Shown: one piece after another, positions 53,163-61,947 of the stretch
Layout: each line of letters begins with the position of its first letter
How positions within the stretch are numbered: position 1 is the stretch's first letter
Assembly (NCBI GenBank): GCA_016786585.1
Contig: JAEUUI010000028.1
Span: 124,001-188,000 of the forward strand
Reading direction: 5' to 3'
DNA from: Cyclobacteriaceae bacterium
GTDB taxonomy: Bacteria > Bacteroidota > Bacteroidia > Cytophagales > Cyclobacteriaceae
Length of the DNA: 64,000 nucleotides
Made by a program: the position numbers and the translations under genes
The notes under the pieces: model-generated
Databases searched by the model: none
What the model saw: the letters and a program-made list of their open reading frames with translations, nothing else
What the model was told of the DNA's origin: nothing

Positions 53163-53558
53163 TCAGTCAGCCTTGGCTGATTTGCGCTTTGCTTTCACGG
53201 CAGTAGTTTTTTCTGCGGTTTTAATTCCTTTTTCCTTCATCATCGCCAGACCGTAATCGCGAATCGAGGAGATTAACGGGACTACTTTTTTACCCTTCGC
53301 GCTAATCGTATATTCTACTTTAGGCGGCACGGCTGCATAAACCTTCCGGGTTATCAACTCATGTTTTTCCAATTCACGCAACTGAGATGAAAGCATCTTG
53401 TGCGTAATGTGCGGGAGCGTCTTTTTCAGTTCGCTGTATCGCATTGTCTGTTTATTCAGTCGCCACAGAATCGGCATCTTCCAGGTTCCCCCGATAAAAT
53501 GAAGGGCAAACTCTACCGGATTGTAATACACTTTGTGGTCGTAGATGAAATCAGGCAT
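53163..53558 (-). CDS. HxlR-family transcriptional regulator
   Basis: A 131-residue winged-helix protein of the HxlR/MarR-like type. The motif GGTWKMPILWRLNKQTMRYSELKKTLPHIT, listed here by parts (GGTWKMPILWRL; MRYSELKKTLP; KMLSSQLRELEKHELI), is diagnostic. The C-terminus is a Lys/Ala-rich tail. HxlR regulators often sense aldehydes or redox stress and control a divergent enzyme; here the divergent gene is the DJ-1/hydrolase fusion. Confidence 0.93.
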   Translation of the reverse strand: MPDFIYDHKVYYNPVEFALHFIGGTWKMPILWRLNKQTMRYSELKKTLPHITHKMLSSQLRELEKHELITRKVYAAVPPKVEYTISAKGKKVVPLISSIRDYGLAMMKEKGIKTAEKTTAVKAKRKSAKAD

Positions 53559-53721
53559 AACGCTATTGATTGATATGCTAAAAGTAATAAATCATACTGC
53601 GACTGCCTTTACTTTCCAAAAAGATAGTATCACACCTTTAGGTAGTAATTATCCGGATGTCGTATGCTGTGTTCACTTTTGTTTCGCGGAGCAATGCTCT
53701 GGAAACATTAATACAAACACT

Positions 53722-55233
53722 ATGAAAAGATTGATTTTAACTGTTCTAATGGCGTTAACTGTATTCATCAGCAGTAAGGCACAGCACAATGCCGGAAATA
53801 ACGGCAAAGTGTTGCTGATTGCGTCTAACAAATCGGTAAGCAAACAGACCGGTTGGCCGATAGGGGTATGGTTTGCTGAGCTTACGCATCCGTACTGGGT
53901 GTTCAGTGAGGCCGGGTATACTGTGGATATCGCCTCACCGGAAGGTGGAGAATTATTTTTTGATACGTTCAGCGATCCGGAAGATCAAAGCCGCTACGCT
54001 GCGTTCGACTATATCTCGCTCGGGTTTAAAAAAGACGCTTCGAAGATGGAGCTCGTGAAGAACACCCTGAAACTGTCTACGGTAAACCCCAACGATTACA
54101 AAGCAATTTTTGTGTGTGGCGGTCAGGGCCCGATGTATACATTTTATAAGAATCCGGAAATTGAAAAGTTCTTTGTTGATTTCTACCTCACCGGAAAACC
54201 AACGGCAGCAATTTGTCATGGTACCTGCGTGTTACTGGATGCGAAACTTCCTGGCGGCAAATTCCTGGTGGAAGGCAAGCGCTGGACGGGATTTGCTTCG
54301 GAAGAAGAGCAATATGCCGACAATTACGTTGGTCAGAAAATTCAGCCTTTCCGGATTGAGGATGTTGCGCGACAAATGCCGAATAGTAAATATGAAGATG
54401 GCGCTCCGTTTTCATCGTTTGCCGTACGTGACGGGAACCTTATTACCGGCCAACAGCAGAACAGCGGTGCTGCGGCAGCGGAGAAAGTTGTTGAAGCATT
54501 GGCGGAAGACAAAAGCCGGTATCCAACCTACGTACTTGTGCATGGTGCATGGGCCGATGAAAGCGCGTGGGGATTTGTTCGTAACCAACTGGCGGTTCAC
54601 GGAAACGTGGAGGTGGTAAATCTTCCAGCTCACGGAATTGATCAGAAGGATGGTCGCGGTACAGGGTTGGCCGACTATGTTAAAACGGTTACGCAGGCAG
54701 TTAATAAATATGCCGGCAAGGTTACGCTGGTGGGTCACTCGATGGCAGGTGTTATCATTTCGCAGGTCGCGGAGAATATTCCCAATAAGATCGAGAAGCT
54801 GATTTATGTTTCTGCATACCTGCCCCGGAATGGAGAAGATGTGTCTTCGATCACCAATAAATTCCTCAACAACAAACCGATTGAGGTGTTTGAATTCAAC
54901 AGCGACTATTCGCTGGTAAGCATTAAGAAGGAGGTATTGCCTAATGTTGTTTGTGCCGATTGTTCGCAGGAGATGAAAGATATTCTGGTGAAGTACCACC
55001 GGGCAGAACCCGTTAAGGCGCTTAACGATAAAGTTGTATTAACGTCAAAGTTTTCGTCTGTGCCGAAGTACTACATCAGCACGAAAAATGACTACGCAGT
55101 TCCATACGCCCTGCAGCAACAGATGATCCGTGACAACGGCACTTTGAAAAAAGTATTTGAGTTGGAAACATCACATCTTCCGTTTGTAGTACAACCTGAA
55201 AAATTTGTGGAGATCATTACGTCTATTAAATAA
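53722..55233 (+). CDS. DJ-1/PfpI domain fused to an alpha/beta hydrolase, exported
   Basis: A 503-residue protein. I chose the ATG at 53722, which opens a signal peptide ending in SKAQ. Residues 28-265 form an Hsp31-type DJ-1/PfpI domain with Glu53, Cys165 in AICHGT and the usual GGQGP loop; DJ-1/Hsp31 members act as glyoxalases, chaperones or peptidases. Residues 270-500 form an alpha/beta hydrolase: oxyanion VLVHGAW, nucleophile Ser340 in GHSMAG and a C-terminal His in ETSHLP. The domain resembles small-molecule esterases. Both active sites look complete. The next gene overlaps its stop by one base. An HxlR regulator diverges. Confidence 0.88.
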   Translation: MKRLILTVLMALTVFISSKAQHNAGNNGKVLLIASNKSVSKQTGWPIGVWFAELTHPYWVFSEAGYTVDIASPEGGELFFDTFSDPEDQSRYAAFDYISLGFKKDASKMELVKNTLKLSTVNPNDYKAIFVCGGQGPMYTFYKNPEIEKFFVDFYLTGKPTAAICHGTCVLLDAKLPGGKFLVEGKRWTGFASEEEQYADNYVGQKIQPFRIEDVARQMPNSKYEDGAPFSSFAVRDGNLITGQQQNSGAAAAEKVVEALAEDKSRYPTYVLVHGAWADESAWGFVRNQLAVHGNVEVVNLPAHGIDQKDGRGTGLADYVKTVTQAVNKYAGKVTLVGHSMAGVIISQVAENIPNKIEKLIYVSAYLPRNGEDVSSITNKFLNNKPIEVFEFNSDYSLVSIKKEVLPNVVCADCSQEMKDILVKYHRAEPVKALNDKVVLTSKFSSVPKYYISTKNDYAVPYALQQQMIRDNGTLKKVFELETSHLPFVVQPEKFVEIITSIK

Positions 55234-55889
55234 TGACGCTTACAAAACTTTTCCTTTCGATACTGTTACTGGCAGCAACCCGGTTGGCCGCGCAAATTCC
55301 CGTTGAGGTTTTTGCCGGTAACCGGAAAGCCAGTTTCGATGCAATGTTTTTTCGGTACTTCACAGACGCGGATGGTAATCATTCGAAGTTTTTATTTTTC
55401 AGTCGCGCCCGGGGTACGGTAGATTATAAAATTACGGAAACTCAGAACCTGCCTTCGTTTGGCTTAACGGAAGCGTTCAGTTTCAATCACCCTGCGTGGA
55501 AGGGCTTTGCACCTGTTGCAGTTGTTCAGATTTTTAATTCCGGAATTTATCCTAAGGCGGGCATTCAATACTTCCGGGCGAAGAAAGATTTTACCCTCTT
55601 CACGTGGGTGGTTTGTGAAACGCTTAAGAAACCGGGTGTTGATGGCTTTCTGCTGCTTCGGTTTACCCCTAAAATTTCTGAGAAGATCAATTTGTATTCA
55701 CAACTTGAGAGTGTTAATACGATTCCGTCTGATGGTGAAGCAGCGTATTCATTTATTCAGCGTTTGCGATTAGGTGTAGGATTCGGTGCATTCCAGTTTG
55801 GCGCCGGAACCGATATTACGGAAATAGGCAGAGCCAGCATGCTGAAGACGTATAATGTAGGAGGTTTTTTACGGTATGAGTTCCGGTAG
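55233..55889 (+). CDS. Exported beta-barrel-like protein
   Basis: A 218-residue protein of unknown family with a signal peptide ending in RLAAQ. The rest alternates short beta strands with turns (FLFFSRARGTVDYKI, GIYPKAGIQYF, FLLLRFTPKISEKINLYS) and ends with Arg-Tyr-Glu-Phe-Arg, as outer-membrane barrels do. Its ATG shares a base with the stop of the fusion gene (TAATG), so both are translated together; it might form a pore or lipocalin-like carrier for that enzyme's substrate. Confidence 0.7.
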   Translation: MTLTKLFLSILLLAATRLAAQIPVEVFAGNRKASFDAMFFRYFTDADGNHSKFLFFSRARGTVDYKITETQNLPSFGLTEAFSFNHPAWKGFAPVAVVQIFNSGIYPKAGIQYFRAKKDFTLFTWVVCETLKKPGVDGFLLLRFTPKISEKINLYSQLESVNTIPSDGEAAYSFIQRLRLGVGFGAFQFGAGTDITEIGRASMLKTYNVGGFLRYEFR

Positions 55890-56040
55890 TGTATCTCGTT
55901 GAACCTTGCGGACGAGAACCCGGATGAAAAATAGTCGTGCCGAATTGCCCGGTGTTGTGGAGATTAATTTTTTCTTGATCAAAGGTCAAACAAAGTCGAA
56001 TTTTTGAGGTTATTACAGGGGAGAATTTGTTTGACGTTTT

Positions 56041-56475
56041 ATGAGATCATTTCTATCCGCAGTAATATTTTTTTTCGCCCTCATTTCCAGCGCACAGGCG
56101 CAGTCTGATGCCGACCGTATTCTTGGAGAATGGATGTCACCTACAAAAGATGGCCGTATCCTTATCTATAAAACCAATAATAAGTATTATGGCTCAATTA
56201 CCTGGGGTACCGGCGGTTCGGGTACAGATGATAAAAATCCTGACCCCGCATTGCGCAAAAGACCGGTTATCGGACTCGAGATTTTGAAGGACTTTGTATT
56301 TGACGAAGGCGAGTGGCTGGAAGGAACGATCTACGATCCCCGTGAAGGAAAGACGTACAGCTGCAAGCTTTCGCTGGATGAAGGAGGCAACAATCTGAAC
56401 ATTCGCGGTTACATCGGTTTTTCTCTCTTTGGAAGAACTGAAACATGGACCCGGTTTATTGCTCAGTCCAAATAA
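56041..56475 (+). CDS. DUF2147-family exported protein
   Basis: A 144-residue protein with signal peptide ending AQAQ. The mature part has the DUF2147 pattern: GEWMSPTKDGRILIYKTNNKYY split here as GEWMSPTKDGRI and IYKTNNKYYG, then NPDPALRKRPVIGLEIL and the closing TETWTRF. Such proteins are small beta-rich extracytoplasmic proteins; their role is unknown, some bind metal-rich environments. Confidence 0.85.
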   Translation: MRSFLSAVIFFFALISSAQAQSDADRILGEWMSPTKDGRILIYKTNNKYYGSITWGTGGSGTDDKNPDPALRKRPVIGLEILKDFVFDEGEWLEGTIYDPREGKTYSCKLSLDEGGNNLNIRGYIGFSLFGRTETWTRFIAQSK

Positions 56476-56673
56476 CAGGCATCATAGTTTAACGCACATT
56501 ACCCATCGGCATCGCTGGTGTGCATAATTTCCTCATTTACAATTATTCCTCTTTTTGAAAGGCTCCTTCCCTTTGAGGATTAGAAGAAAATTTTCCGGTT
56601 CCGGATTGGTATAATTTTTAGCGGATTTCAGTAAGGCCTAACAAGCCAGAAGAACACCTAAAACAAGTTAATT

Positions 56674-56901
56674 ATGTTTGTACCGATCACATCAGAAGTT
56701 ACCCTTTCACACGGAATGATTGTAAAGGAAATTGCAACTGGCCGCCTTTATGAATTGGGCGACAGGATGAAAAGCAATTCAGAAGTTTGGGGAGACGATC
56801 CTTGGCAACTACGCGAAGTTGCTGGATCACATCGTGATTTAAAAGCAGTAGGTTACCTCGAGCTTTCTGAAAAATATATGGCTGAAATTGAATCGGAGTA
56901 A
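56674..56901 (+). CDS. Small uncharacterised protein
   Basis: A 75-residue soluble protein with no recognised family. It has a beta-rich start (SEVTLSHGMIVKEIATGRLY), a Trp-containing middle and an acidic helix at the end. Codon use and a clean ATG with AT-rich leader look real. It lies alone between DUF2147 and the stress protein genes. Confidence 0.5.
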   Translation: MFVPITSEVTLSHGMIVKEIATGRLYELGDRMKSNSEVWGDDPWQLREVAGSHRDLKAVGYLELSEKYMAEIESE

Positions 56902-56977
56902 TCGTACCTTACATTTCTCCACCGTAGTCAGTACATTAATTTAATGTTGCTTATGATAACTGATTTTCCGAAATGGT

Positions 56978-57820
56978 TTATGTAACGGATTGACCTACGT
57001 TCTCCAGTCCGAAGGTCCAGATTGGAAAGTCCACATGATTAACCAGGTCCTCTGCCACGCTTCCGGCAAGCAGGTAAACAAATCCTTTCCAGGCATGTGT
57101 TCCCATAGCAATCAGGTCGGCATCGATCTCTTTCGCGAATGCATAGATTCCATGTTCTGCTGAGAAATCGGAGCGGATGTTAATGGAATAGTCTTGCAGG
57201 TTTCCATCACGGGCAAATTTATCCAGATCGGCTTTTATGTCGATGTCTTTGCGGAATGTTCGCGGTGTGTTTACCGAGAGCAGGCGCAGCGAGGCTCCGA
57301 AGAATTGCTGCAGTTTGAAAAGTTCATAGAAGAAATCTTTGTCGGGCTGACCGGAAACCGGAACCACAATTTTTCTGACAGCACGGGCGGGTTCCTTACG
57401 AATTGTAAGCACCGGAATGGAAACATGCCTGACTACTTTACCTGTGTTCGAACCAACCCCAAATTGTCCGTGGCCCTGGGTTCCCATCACAATCAAATCC
57501 ATCTGCTGTTCTGCTGCATAGTGTTTCACACCGGAAACGAGCGCACCCATTTTTTTGATCAACTTGATCAATATACCGGCCCTGCCATACGCTTCCTTCA
57601 TCGCGTTAAAATGAGAATCAGCTTTGTTCTCCAGGTCTTTTACAGTTTTTGCACTGAACGAGTAACTGTACGCCAGGCTCGAACTGCCCGTTAACACGGC
57701 TGTATCAATCATGTGCAATACATGGATTTCGCCACCGGACTTCACGGCAAGTGTTTGCGCGAATTTGAATGCCTCTACCGCAGTTGCGGAAAAATCACAG
57801 GGAACAAGTATTTTTTTCAT
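56978..57820 (-). CDS. Tandem universal stress protein (UspA)
   Basis: A 280-residue protein with two Usp domains, about residues 1-142 and 150-275. Each opens with the strand-loop ILVPCDFS or IVVPVSGQ and ends with the nucleotide-binding loop; domain 1 has GTQGHGQFGVGSNTG, a good G-2x-G-9x-G(S/T) motif, and domain 2 has GTHAWKGF with only part of it, so the second is probably non-binding. Such double Usp proteins support survival under energy or redox stress. A Crp/Fnr-like site lies 75 bases upstream. Confidence 0.93.
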   Translation of the reverse strand: MKKILVPCDFSATAVEAFKFAQTLAVKSGGEIHVLHMIDTAVLTGSSSLAYSYSFSAKTVKDLENKADSHFNAMKEAYGRAGILIKLIKKMGALVSGVKHYAAEQQMDLIVMGTQGHGQFGVGSNTGKVVRHVSIPVLTIRKEPARAVRKIVVPVSGQPDKDFFYELFKLQQFFGASLRLLSVNTPRTFRKDIDIKADLDKFARDGNLQDYSINIRSDFSAEHGIYAFAKEIDADLIAMGTHAWKGFVYLLAGSVAEDLVNHVDFPIWTFGLENVGQSVT

Positions 57821-57894
57821 ATCGCAAGGATTAGCTATTGCATGAAAGTAGCGTCAAGCAGATACGTGATGAATGATAAAAGTCTATCGCCAAC

Positions 57895-57910
57895 CGTGAC
57901 TTTTGTCACG
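57895..57910. promoter_or_regulatory. Crp/Fnr-family binding-site candidate for the Usp gene
   Basis: CGTGAC-TTTT-GTCACG is a perfect 16-base palindrome with the GTGA-N6-TCAC spacing of Crp/Fnr sites. It is centred about 82 bases before the Usp ATG. No Crp/Fnr gene lies in the window. Confidence 0.6.
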
Positions 57911-58181
57911 TTTAATGCCGTCATTATTAGATTTCTTCAGTACGGATTTGAAGGCGTTCTTTTATAAAGTCGTCTAAAATTTTAAATCCAGAAAGTCTTC
58001 AGATTCCATTCAGAATATCGTCAGAGTCGCGGGTTTCTTTTGATTAACAATGATGGTTGATGCAATGAAGGGGTATGAATTGCAGTTGTTAACATAAACA
58101 TTGTTGAGTGTTGTTCTTCATCAAATGAAAATCGGACCTGCGCAGACTTGATTTTTCAATGCTGGTAAGAAATAAAAATCT
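57911..58181. other. Intergenic region
   Basis: With the part before it, 361 bases separate the Usp and OB-fold genes. AT-rich, no gene seen. Contains only short direct-repeat-like words of no clear role. Confidence 0.4.
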
Positions 58182-58598
58182 ATGAAAAGGAGCAGACTAA
58201 TGTATACGATCGTGATTCTTGTCGTGGGAGTTTTGGCAGTAGCTATTGTTGGCTTGTATATGGTTTTTTTTAAACCTCACCGCTCAGTAGAGGATGAGCA
58301 GGCTATCCGGGTAACAGCTGTGCAGTTGTTTAACGATTTCGAAAACGATGAGGCAAGTGCCAACGCCCGATATCTCGATAAAGCAGTTGAAGTTACCGGT
58401 CACATTGCCGACATCACCACCGACATGGAACGTCATCCGGTGGTTACGCTTGGTACAGACGATATCTTATTTGGTGTGCGGTGTACGCTTACCGATACCC
58501 AGCCGGGTTTACAAGCTGGTGATACGGTTCAGATAAAAGGAATTTGTAAAGGTTTTTTATCAGATGTGATCATAACCGATGGAATTTTAACAAAGTGA
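58182..58598 (+). CDS. Membrane-anchored OB-fold (tRNA_anti-like) protein
   Basis: A 138-residue protein with one N-terminal membrane helix (YTIVILVVGVLAVAIVGLYMV) and then an OB-fold of the tRNA_anti-like type (PF12869): YLDKAVEVTGHIADITTD, VRCTLTDTQP, LQAGDTVQIKGICKGFL. Here the domain is outside the cytoplasm, so nucleic-acid binding is doubtful. It is first in the cluster with the c-type cytochrome-like genes; the next ATG overlaps its stop (TGATATG region, one base apart). Confidence 0.8.
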   Translation: MKRSRLMYTIVILVVGVLAVAIVGLYMVFFKPHRSVEDEQAIRVTAVQLFNDFENDEASANARYLDKAVEVTGHIADITTDMERHPVVTLGTDDILFGVRCTLTDTQPGLQAGDTVQIKGICKGFLSDVIITDGILTK

Positions 58599-58599
58599 T

Positions 58600-59289
58600 A
58601 TGAAAACAAAATGGGTTTCCATAATTATCATTGGCCTCGCAGGAATGCTTACGGGATCGTGCGTTCATGACACGTTCATTGTACCGGAGGTGGTGGATGA
58701 AAATCCTGATCCGGGTTGTTCAAGCGATGGTTCAGTATGCTTTGAGAGCAGTGTGCTGCCAATTTTTGTCTCCTCCTGTGCGATCAGTAAATGTCATAAT
58801 GCGTCATCGCATCGTGAGGGATACGTACTGGATAGTTATGCCAACATCATCAAACGCGGTATCTCACCCGGTAACGCTAACGGCAGCAAGTTATACAAAG
58901 TGTTGTTTGAAAATGGTGAAGACCGCATGCCGCCCGATGGTTCGTTAACCACGGCTCAGAAAGATTCGATCCGGGTATGGATCAATGAAGGTGCCAAAAA
59001 CACGGTTAACTGTAATTGCTACTGCGATCCGGAAGCGTTTACGTTCGCGGCTGTAATCGAACCCCTGATTAATAACAAATGCGTGGGTTGTCATAAACCC
59101 GGATCGTTAAGCGGAAAAATCGACTTGTCGACCTATGCTAAGATTAAAGCTCAGGCAGACAACGGGAAACTGTTAGGAAGTGTTTCGCACGACTCCGGCT
59201 TTAAGCCAATGCCTGAAGGAGGAAAACTTTCCGATTGCGAGATAACGCAGATTACGAAATGGATTGATGCCGGTGCTCTTGACAACTAA
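58600..59289 (+). CDS. Lipoprotein with two cytochrome c-like motifs
   Basis: A 229-residue lipoprotein (lipobox TGSC near residue 21). The sequence has two copies of a planctomycete-type cytochrome c module: the first with a SCAISKCHN segment, in which the two Cys are separated by four residues (CX4CH) instead of two, and the second with the canonical CVGCH. Both share the MPPDG/MPEGG methionine region that can supply the sixth ligand. It probably sits on the outside of the inner or outer membrane and passes electrons. The first motif may not bind haem covalently in the normal way. Confidence 0.82.
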   Translation: MKTKWVSIIIIGLAGMLTGSCVHDTFIVPEVVDENPDPGCSSDGSVCFESSVLPIFVSSCAISKCHNASSHREGYVLDSYANIIKRGISPGNANGSKLYKVLFENGEDRMPPDGSLTTAQKDSIRVWINEGAKNTVNCNCYCDPEAFTFAAVIEPLINNKCVGCHKPGSLSGKIDLSTYAKIKAQADNGKLLGSVSHDSGFKPMPEGGKLSDCEITQITKWIDAGALDN

Positions 59290-59293
59290 AACT

Positions 59294-59680
59294 ATGAAGG
59301 TTCGATTATTTTTTATGAAGTCCGGCTTACTGCTGGTGATCGTGAGTGGACTGCTGGGCGGATGTTATTACGACAACGAGGAATCATTGTACGGCATCAC
59401 TACGTGCGACTCGACTTTTGTATCTGCTTCCTTTAGTACAGATGTTTCACCGCTTCTTGAGGCACATTGTAACCGGTGTCATGCAGGCAGCTCGCCATCG
59501 GGTGATATTTCGCTCGACACGTATAGCAACGTATCAAACTATGTAGGCAATGGCAGTTTAATCGGTAGTATTAAGCACGACCCCGGCTTTAAGGCAATGC
59601 CAGAGGGTGGAGGAAAACTGAATGCCTGCGACATCAAAAAAATTCAAACCTGGATCGATTCGGGTGCTCCCAACAATTAA
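59294..59680 (+). CDS. Lipoprotein with one cytochrome c-like motif
   Basis: A 128-residue lipoprotein from the ATG at 59294 (lipobox LGGC). It has one c-type module with CNRCHAG and MPEGGGKLNACDI, closely like the second module of the preceding gene, so it probably arose by duplication. It follows that gene by four bases and precedes the YceI gene by 13. Confidence 0.82.
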   Translation: MKVRLFFMKSGLLLVIVSGLLGGCYYDNEESLYGITTCDSTFVSASFSTDVSPLLEAHCNRCHAGSSPSGDISLDTYSNVSNYVGNGSLIGSIKHDPGFKAMPEGGGKLNACDIKKIQTWIDSGAPNN

Positions 59681-59693
59681 AACTCCCTTATTT

Positions 59694-60245
59694 ATGAAAC
59701 GAATTTTGATTACATGCTTCCTTTCGGGGATAATGATACCCCTGTTTTCGCAAAGCTTGTTTATGACGCGAAGCGGACAAATCTCTTTCTTCTCAAAAAC
59801 TTCGATGGAAAATATCGATGCCATGAACAATGAAGTGACCAGCATCCTGAATACAGGTACGGGCGAAGTAGTATTTGCAGTGCTTGTAAAAAGCTTTCGT
59901 TTCGAGAAAGCGTTGATGGAGGAGCATTTCAACGAGAATTATCTCGAATCGAACAAGTTCCCGAAGTCGACCTTTCAGGGAAAAATTACAAATCTCACAT
60001 CAATTGATTTTGCAAAAGAAGGTTCTTATGCGGTTACGATCCAGGGCGAACTCACGCTCCATGGTGTTAAACAGGCAGTTACTACTTCCGGACAGTTGGA
60101 GGTGGGGAAGGGTAAACTACTATTAAAGGGCAACTTTCCGGTTACACTGGCAGACTATAAAATTGAAGTGCCATCGCTGGTAACTGAAAAAATTTCCAAA
60201 ACCATTGACGTGCGCGTAAACTGTGAGTATGAACCGAAGAAATAG
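59694..60245 (+). CDS. YceI-family exported protein
   Basis: A 183-residue lipocalin-like protein from the ATG at 59694 with a signal peptide (LITCFLSGIMIPLFSQ). It has the YceI pattern: FFSKTSMENIDAMNN, FLVKSFRFEKALMEEHFN-like VKSFRFEKALMEEHF, then YLESNKFPKSTFQG and LTLHGVKQAV. YceI proteins bind isoprenoid quinones or similar amphiphiles in the periplasm. In this operon with c-type cytochromes it may carry a quinone-like electron donor. The next gene begins 17 bases before its stop. Confidence 0.9.
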   Translation: MKRILITCFLSGIMIPLFSQSLFMTRSGQISFFSKTSMENIDAMNNEVTSILNTGTGEVVFAVLVKSFRFEKALMEEHFNENYLESNKFPKSTFQGKITNLTSIDFAKEGSYAVTIQGELTLHGVKQAVTTSGQLEVGKGKLLLKGNFPVTLADYKIEVPSLVTEKISKTIDVRVNCEYEPKK

Positions 60246-61137
60246 AAAAACAGCATTTGGTATTTTTGTTGTGATGATGTTATCCGTGCCCGCCTGGGCG
60301 CAGGATGATCTTATGAAAATGCTGGATGATGAAACATCCGACAAAAACAAGACCGAGTATGCTACCGCTACTTTTAAGACCACGCGGTTAGTGAACGGGC
60401 ATTCAATTGAAAATGTCGCTCCGGGTGTTCTGGATTTCCGGATTTCGCATCGGTTTGGATTCATCAGTAGCGGAGCCTACGAACTTTGGGGACTTGACAA
60501 CGCTTCCATGCGACTGGGGTTTGACTATGGACTAACTAAACGTCTGATGATTGGTGTTGGCCGCAGCACCTATCAAAAGCAGTATGATGGCTTTGCAAAA
60601 TATAAAATACTCCGCCAATCAACCGGGGCACGTAACATGCCGCTTTCTGTCAGCGTGGTGGGCACCGTGATGTACAAGTCGCTGAAGTTTGATGACCCGA
60701 CCCGAACAAACTACCAGTCCTCAAATTTTTATTACTGCGGCCAGATCATCTTTGCACGTAAGTTTACGGAAGGAGTGTCGCTTCAAATCGCCCCTACGGT
60801 TGTTCATTACAACTTTGTTCCAACCGCAAATGATCCCAACGATTTATTTTCCGTGGGTGCCGGTGGGCGGTTTAAAGTAAGCAAGCGGGTGAGTGTTAAC
60901 GTAGAGTATTATTACCAGTTACCGGCCAACCAGTTTGCAGGAACATACAATTCACTTTCGATGGGCTTTGATGTAGAAACAGGCGGACACGTATTTCAGC
61001 TGTATATGACAAACTCTACCGGCATGACCGAACGTACATTTATCTCAGAAACTACGGGTGATTTCTTTAAAGGCGATATCCGTCTCGGGTTTACCATCTC
61101 GCGCGTGTTTACCATTCGTAAACCGCGAATCGATTGA
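60229..61137 (+). CDS. DUF5777-family outer-membrane beta-barrel-like protein
   Basis: A 302-residue protein from the ATG at 60229; a GTG six bases earlier is also possible. It has a signal peptide ending AWAQDD, then the DUF5777 pattern: ATATFKTTRLVNGHSIENVAPG, LDFRISHRFGFISSGAYELWGLDNA (read here in parts), and strands throughout with a final ISRVFTIR. The family commonly accompanies YceI and cytochrome c lipoprotein genes in Bacteroidota, as here. It is the last gene of the cluster. Confidence 0.85.
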   Translation: MNRRNRKTAFGIFVVMMLSVPAWAQDDLMKMLDDETSDKNKTEYATATFKTTRLVNGHSIENVAPGVLDFRISHRFGFISSGAYELWGLDNASMRLGFDYGLTKRLMIGVGRSTYQKQYDGFAKYKILRQSTGARNMPLSVSVVGTVMYKSLKFDDPTRTNYQSSNFYYCGQIIFARKFTEGVSLQIAPTVVHYNFVPTANDPNDLFSVGAGGRFKVSKRVSVNVEYYYQLPANQFAGTYNSLSMGFDVETGGHVFQLYMTNSTGMTERTFISETTGDFFKGDIRLGFTISRVFTIRKPRID

Positions 61138-61139
61138 GA

Positions 61140-61844
61140 TTAAACTCCGTGAACACCAAACAGGTAGCCAACCAGAGCCGACAAGCCCATGGCAAGCGTT
61201 CCCCAGATCGTAATACGTGCAATGGCCTTGCCCACAGACGAGCCCCCTGTTTTGGCAGCTACTGCGCCCAGGATGATCAATGAGATAATCGTTGATCCGT
61301 AAATCCAGTATTCCATGGATGAGATCGGGGCGAACAACCCCACCAGCAAAGGCAACAGACCGCCAACTGTAAATGACGCACCCGAGGCAAGTGCAGCCTG
61401 AATCGGATTGGCTTGTGTGATTTCGTTAATGCCAAGTTCATCACGTACGTGTGCCGCCAGTGCATCTTTCTCCGTAAACTCAAGTGCTACCTGCATGGCA
61501 GTTTCTTTTTTCAATCCACGCTTTTCGTATATCGCGGCCAGAATGTTTAGTTCTACTTCCGGCATGGTGCGAAGTTCTTCAGCTTCGCGTTCGATGTCAG
61601 ATTTTTCGGTATCCATTTGTGAGCTTACGGATACATACTCACCGGCTGCCATCGATAAAGCTCCCGCCACAAGGCCGGCCAGGGTAGCCAGTGCAATCGG
61701 ATCGCGTGTTGTACTGGCAGCGGCAACGCCAATCGCGAGACTGGAAACGGAGATGATCCCATCGTTCGCGCCAAGCACGGCTGCACGCAGCCAGTTACTC
61801 CGATGAACGTAATGACTCTCAAGGTAGTTATCAAGTGTAATCAT
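61140..61844 (-). CDS. VIT-family (CCC1-like) metal transporter
   Basis: A 234-residue inner-membrane protein. N-terminal RSNWLRAAVLGANDGIISV and MAAGEYVSVSSQ are marks of the vacuolar iron transporter/CCC1 family, followed by an acidic linker helix with Glu-rich metal-site character (EKSDIEREAEEL) and two more hydrophobic helices at the end. It would move Fe(II) or Mn(II). It converges on the DUF5777 gene with two bases between stops. Confidence 0.92.
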   Translation of the reverse strand: MITLDNYLESHYVHRSNWLRAAVLGANDGIISVSSLAIGVAAASTTRDPIALATLAGLVAGALSMAAGEYVSVSSQMDTEKSDIEREAEELRTMPEVELNILAAIYEKRGLKKETAMQVALEFTEKDALAAHVRDELGINEITQANPIQAALASGASFTVGGLLPLLVGLFAPISSMEYWIYGSTIISLIILGAVAAKTGGSSVGKAIARITIWGTLAMGLSALVGYLFGVHGV

Positions 61845-61947
61845 GAGACGCTGTTAAGATGAAGGTTGCCAAGCGGAAACCAGTTTACTCATCAAATATA
61901 CACAGGCATTTCAGGAAATACTTGTTTTTGCTGATACGTTCGAGGTA

